Below are positions 61,201-64,000 of a stretch of 64,000 bases of DNA, piece by piece. Origin of the DNA: Glandiceps talaboti. Lineage: Eukaryota > Hemichordata > Enteropneusta > Spengelidae. A program made the position numbers and the translations under genes. Under the pieces are notes generated by a model. That model did no database searches and had not been told where the DNA came from. It saw only the letters and a list, made by a program, of their open reading frames with translations. The first letter of the stretch is position 1; each line of letters opens with the position of its first letter. The stretch is from positions 22,139,218 to 22,203,217 of the forward strand of contig NC_135562.1 in NCBI RefSeq assembly GCF_964340395.1, given 5' to 3'.

Positions 61201-62847
61201 GCTATCAAAGATGTCTCACATACAGTATCAAACATTGCATGACCTACTAACTCATTGCTATCAAAGATGTCTCACATACAGTATCAAAGATTGCATGACC
61301 TACTAACTCATTGCTATCAAAGATGTCTCACATACAGTATCAAACATTGCATGACCTACTAACTCATTGCTATCAAAGATGTCTCACATACAGTATCAAA
61401 CATTGCATGACCTACTAACTCATTGCTATCAAAGATGTCTCACATACAGTATCTAACATTGCATGACCTACTAACTCATTGCTTTCAAAGATGTCTCACA
61501 TACAGTATCAAACATTGCATGACCTACTAACTCATTGCTATCAAAGATGTCTCACATACAGTATCAAACATTGCATGACCTACTAACTCACTGCTATCAA
61601 AGACGTCTCACATACAGTATCAAACATTGCATGACCTACTAACTCATTGCTATCAAAGATGTCTCACATACATACAGTATCAAACATTGCATGACCTACT
61701 AACTCATTGCTATCAAAGATGTCTCACATACAGTATCAAACATTGCATGACCTACTAACTCATTGCTATCAAAGATGTCTCACATACAGTATCAAACATT
61801 GCATGACCTACTAACTCATTGCTATCAAAGATGTCTCACATACAGTATCAAACATTGCATGACCTACTAACTCATTGCTATCAAAGATGTCTCACATACA
61901 TACAGTATCAAACATTGCATGACCTACTAACTCATTGTTATCAAAGATGTCTCACATACAGTATCAAACATTGCATGACCTACTAACTCACTGTTACGTT
62001 ATCAAAGATGCTTGGTTTACCATTCATAACAGTCCTACATACATAGATTCAATAGCCTAATTTCCTTACCTGTGGCTCTCTAAAGACATATGGACCCATT
62101 TCTCTAGGACGTTTTTCAAATATTTTCTCAGCTTGTTCTTGAGGAATGTCAATCTGTAGATTTGGTGGTATTTGTGAATCCAGGAAACAGTGAATAATAG
62201 CCTGTATCTTTTGTTGTATGATTGAGTCTTCAGTGTGGGCGTGATATAATTCCTGTGAAATTCAACATTGATTTCAGTTACTGTTACTACTCAGTGTCAC
62301 TTGAAAATATTTTGAGAAAAAGTTAGTAAGTGTTTATTGTACCTTATATCGCTGTACTTCCAACCAGAAAGTTAGTAAGTGTGTATTGTACCTTATATCG
62401 CTGTACTTCCAACCAGAAAGTTAGTAAGTGTGTATTGTACCTTATATCGCTGTACTTCCAACCAGAAAGTTAGTAAGTGTGTATTGTACCTTATATCGCT
62501 GTACTTCCAACCAGAAAGTTAGTAAGTGTGTATTGTACCTTATATCGCTGTACTTCCAACCAGAAAGTTAGTAAGTGTGTATTGTACCTTATATCGCTGT
62601 ACTTCCAACCAGAAAGTTAGTAAGTGTGTATTGTACCTTATATCGCTGTACTTCCAACCAGAAAGTTAGTAAGTGTGTATTGTACCTTATATCGCTGTAC
62701 TTCCAACCAGAACAACACATCATTTTCTAGATTCTCTCCTCTAACAGACACAAATTTTCTAAAATGTGCACATGTAACAGGGTTCATCAGTGCTTTCCTG
62801 AAGGCAATGATGTCTCTGGAAGAGGATATCCACCGACTTTCCAACAT
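55104..62847 (-). CDS. RGS22: RGS22-like protein, C-terminal six exons (5' part beyond window)
   Basis: Regulator of G-protein signalling, RGS22-type. RGS domains accelerate GTP hydrolysis by G-alpha subunits, and vertebrate RGS22 is mainly testis-expressed. Minus-strand exons: 62847-62686, 62252-62070, 60200-60039, 57724-57484, 55623-55543, 55210-55104. Phases match at every junction (0,0,0,1,1), giving 311 residues to a TGA. The RGS domain spans the first three exons: RKALMNPVTCAHFRKFV, ENLENDVLFWLEVQRYK, IPPNLQIDIPQEQAEKIFE, EMGPYVFREPQLTVFRVLF. It aligns with the last RGS domain of human RGS22 (LLENDLLFWLEVQKYK, ELGPYVFREAQMTIFGVLF as I recall it). A coiled, basic linker and a YSNYIKAIEKEEAIL motif follow, then a Ser/Lys-rich tail. 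Every intron but the last holds a minisatellite. Confidence 0.92.
55338..55495. repeat. (TACA)/(TACG)/(CA) compound microsatellite
   Basis: Lies in the last intron of the RGS22-like gene. Confidence 0.95.
55543..55623 (-). CDS. RGS22: RGS22-like, penultimate exon
   Basis: 81 bases, phase 1-1, acceptor GACATTTCAG, donor AAAG|GTAGGG. It encodes GSLALKSTSEDVQETSRSDE and TDNNEKK, low-complexity and acidic, without family similarity; assigned by splice phase and position. Confidence 0.75.
55905..57372. repeat. 32-bp minisatellite, about 45 copies
   Basis: The unit is TATTTACTTGACAGCCAATA plus GAATCATCTTAG. Variation is almost confined to AATC/ATTC/AATT and CTTAG/CTCAG. It lies in the intron between the post-RGS and penultimate exons. 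Units are head to tail with no spacers. Confidence 0.95.
57378..57401 (-). repeat. Partial copy of an exon end and splice donor
   Basis: 24 bases matching the end of the exon at 57484 (ATAACTGGAAGTGAAATAGG TAA) with two mismatches lie about 105 bases inside the intron, directly beside the 32-bp array. It keeps a GT (GGGTAAAC), so it could act as a weak alternative donor. Confidence 0.7.
57484..57724 (-). CDS. RGS22: RGS22-like, post-RGS exon with duplicated acceptor
   Basis: The acceptor is TGTTTGTAG and the donor ATAG|GTAAGA. It encodes EEARRLKREKGLDDDTDSEI, VIRVGTPLAEFLQEEPEEQ and HIQWRYSNYIKAIEKEEAIL. The YSNYIKAIEKE motif matches YSKYIEALEQE of human RGS22. Its first 22 or so coding bases and acceptor are part of the 69-bp minisatellite upstream. 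Confidence 0.92.
57718..58525. repeat. 69-bp minisatellite repeating a splice acceptor and exon start, 12 copies
   Basis: The unit contains CTTCCTCCTATAAACATCAA, CACATTTTACCATGTACATG and TCTTTAATCATCTAG. Read on the gene strand each unit carries ...GATGTTTATAG|GAGGAAGCTAGATGATTAAA, that is, the acceptor and the first 22 or so coding bases of the exon at 57724. Acceptor-equivalent positions occur every 69 bases from 57721 to 58480. Two units have the authentic CGTCTAG form; the rest have CATCTAG. Confidence 0.95.
58526..59084. other. Unique intronic sequence (RGS22-like)
   Basis: No exon or repeat recognised between the two minisatellites of this intron. Confidence 0.6.
59085..59805. repeat. 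20-25-bp minisatellite, about 34 copies
   Basis: The unit is CAACATTTGATGTACATACG T with CTGT and GTCTGT variants. Second minisatellite in the same intron, unrelated in sequence to the 69-bp array. Confidence 0.93.
60039..60200 (-). CDS. RGS22: RGS22-like, end of RGS domain and basic coiled linker
   Basis: The acceptor is TTTTTTACACAG and the donor AAAG|GTATTC. It encodes LTVFRVLFAHWADFCNYRNS, completing the RGS fold, then MDETKMLEELERKRRKHRAK and ERQRQRALEEREAK, a highly charged probable coiled coil. 54 codons, phase 0-0. Confidence 0.92.
60254..61995. repeat. 56-bp minisatellite, about 31 copies
   Basis: The unit contains GTATCAAACATTGCATGACC, TACTAACTCATTGCTATCAA and AGATGTCTCACATACA. 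Early units carry an inserted CCGGTACA; two later ones carry a CATA insertion. It fills almost the whole intron between two RGS-domain exons. Confidence 0.95.
62070..62252 (-). CDS. RGS22: RGS22-like, second visible RGS-domain exon
   Basis: This exon has 61 codons, acceptor TTTCACAG and donor CAG|GTAAGG. It encodes ELYHAHTEDSIIQQKIQAII, HCFLDSQIPPNLQIDIPQEQ and AEKIFEKRPREMGPYVFREP plus Q, matching the helical middle of the RGS box. Confidence 0.93.
62322..62685. repeat. 49-bp minisatellite repeating an exon end and splice donor, 7 extra copies
   Basis: The unit GTTAGTAAGTGTGTATTGTA, CCTTATATCGCTGTACTTCC, AACCAGAAA repeats without change except one T in the first unit. On the gene strand each unit is TTCTGGTTGGAAGTACAGCG ATATAAG|GTACAATACACACTT. 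Donor-equivalent positions are 62343, 62392, 62441, 62490, 62539, 62588 and 62637, ending at the authentic donor after 62686. Confidence 0.96.
62686..62847 (-). CDS. RGS22: RGS22-like, RGS-domain exon with duplicated donor
   Basis: This exon has 54 codons, phase 0-0, and acceptor TTTACTTTCAG. It reads MLESRWISSSRDIIAFRKAL through ENLENDVLFWLEVQRYK to the donor AAG|GTACAA. The last 27 coding bases (FWLEVQRYK) plus about 22 intron bases form the unit of the minisatellite downstream, so seven additional copies of this exon end and donor follow. Confidence 0.93.
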
Positions 62848-63005
62848 CTGAAAGTAAACCATGAAACATGCCTTTAAAATTACTATTGAATATTTGTAGC
62901 AGGTTGCTAGTATTTTTAATAGAATCTCATGTCAACAAATTAATTGTATTGTTGGCAAAAGATATTTTTATCTGACATTTGTACTAGGTTTGGTTGATAT
63001 TCGAG

Positions 63006-63408
63006 ATATAGGTGGACATAAAGAGATTGATGTATGGAAGGGACCACTGAATACAGGTGGATATAAAGAGACTGGTGTATGGAAGGGACCACTGAATACA
63101 GGTGGACATAAAGAGATTGATGTATGGAAGGGACCACTGAATACAGGTGGACATAAAGAGACTGATATATGGAAGGGACCACTGAATACAGGTGGACATA
63201 AAGAGATTGATGTATGGAAGGGACCACAGAATACAGGTGGACATAAAGAGACTGATGTATGGAAGGGACCACTGAATACAGGTGGACATAAAGAGATTGA
63301 TGTATGGAAGGGACCCCTGAATACAGGTGGACATAAAGAGATTGATGTATGGAAGGGATCACAGAATACAGGTGGACATAAAGAGACTGATGTATGGAAG
63401 GGACCACC
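63006..63408. repeat. 45-bp minisatellite, about 9 copies
   Basis: The unit contains GGTGGACATAAAGAGATTGA and TGTATGGAAGGGACCACTGA. Length is a multiple of three, so both strands stay open (GGHKEIDVWKGPLNT on plus), but nothing supports coding. It lies in an intron of the RGS22-like gene upstream of the first visible exon. Confidence 0.93.
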
Positions 63409-63859
63409 TGACTTTGCTTGTCATAGATACTTAACAAATATGCAGACATAGCCACATTATAAGCAAGTTGTTGAAGACATCTATACAATTGATGAATTGA
63501 TGAATGATATTGTTTATGCCTCTCTAAAATACATTACAATGAATTGCATTCTACAATTCACTAGACTGAGTGTACATATTACATCTATGGTAATCATCTG
63601 TTATCATTCTATCAATCAATCAAATAATCAATCAATCAATCAATCAATCAAATTTCTATAGTGTGGATCTCTAGAGCAATGTTGCGTTCACTAATTTTAT
63701 ACATTAACAGTAAACGTTTGTAATCAATCCTGAAACAAATGGTAACAAATACAGACTGATAAGAACTGAAGAAATGTGTTCAAAAACTTCTTGATACAAG
63801 TGATAATCCTTGTCGCTTTATTTTGAGCATACTGCAATACAGGAGAGTTTATGGTGGTG
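63409..63859. other. Intronic sequence with (CAAT)n retroposon tail
   Basis: An (AATC)n run at 63613-63651 followed by AAATTTCTATAGTGTGGA resembles an inverted retroposon 3' end like that at 14287. No upstream RGS22 exon is recognised. Confidence 0.5.
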
Positions 63860-64000
63860 TCAGGATAAGTCCAAATAATAATAATGCATTACTGTAGTCA
63901 AATCTGTCAGGATCAGTCCATATAATAATAATGCATTACTGTAGTCAAATCTGTCAGGATCAGTCCATATAATAATAATGCATTACTGTAGTCAAATCTG
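63860..64000. repeat. 47-bp minisatellite, about 3 copies, runs off the right edge
   Basis: The unit contains AATAATAATGCATTACTGTA, GTCAAATCTGTCAGGATCAG and TCCATAT. Confidence 0.9.

Noticed and set aside
62940-63488. Repetitive open frames on both strands (GGHKEIDVWKGP; HQSLYVHLYS)
   Set aside because: They arise from the 45-bp array within an intron of the RGS22-like gene, with replacement changes among units and no splice support.

Overview
The window is animal nuclear DNA: AT-rich, with multi-exon genes that have GT-AG introns and an unusually dense load of minisatellites, microsatellites, MITE-like foldback elements and LINE debris. A central-repeat element with a palindromic head (22.9-24.6 kb) recalls the 'pearl'/Helentron-type elements known from bivalves and other marine invertebrates. 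A marine invertebrate, perhaps a lophotrochozoan or cephalochordate, is my best guess. The species cannot be fixed from the sequence alone. There are no bacterial features.

Layout. (1) 2.4-15.0 kb, minus strand: an intact TARG1/OARD1-type ADP-ribosyl-glutamate hydrolase gene in four exons. Both catalytic residues known from human TARG1 are present, and there is an additional N-terminal exon. (2) 15-21.4 kb: mostly non-coding, with dispersed repeats, a MITE with a perfect 9-bp target duplication and a large microsatellite. (3) 21.4-22.8 kb, minus: three phase-matched exons of a conserved but unnamed, possibly transposase-derived protein family, abutting a hairpin-headed element with about eleven 150-bp tandem units. 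(4) 25.9-28.9 kb: a 132-bp minisatellite. (5) 29.7-33.9 kb, plus: a tandemly duplicated series of very short exon-like segments with matching splice sites. A subset joins into one open lysine/glutamate-rich reading frame of about 161 residues. (6) 35-45.8 kb: satellites, second copies of two dispersed repeats, and another MITE. (7) 45.85-49.2 kb, plus: a 5'-truncated, decayed L1/Tx1-like LINE. (8) 49.2-55.1 kb: intergenic degenerate repeats. (9) 55.1-62.85 kb, minus: the last six exons of an RGS22-like gene, whose 5' part lies beyond the right edge.

The most striking pattern is that nearly every intron of the two recognised genes carries its own unrelated minisatellite. In the RGS22-like gene, two of these arrays have captured an exon boundary: one repeats the last 27 coding bases plus the 5' splice donor eight times (49-bp unit), and the other repeats the 3' splice acceptor plus about 22 coding bases twelve times (69-bp unit). 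The microexon locus at 29.7-33.9 kb is the best candidate for an undescribed gene. I see no operon-like or pathway link between the genes; they are ordinary neighbours separated by repeats.
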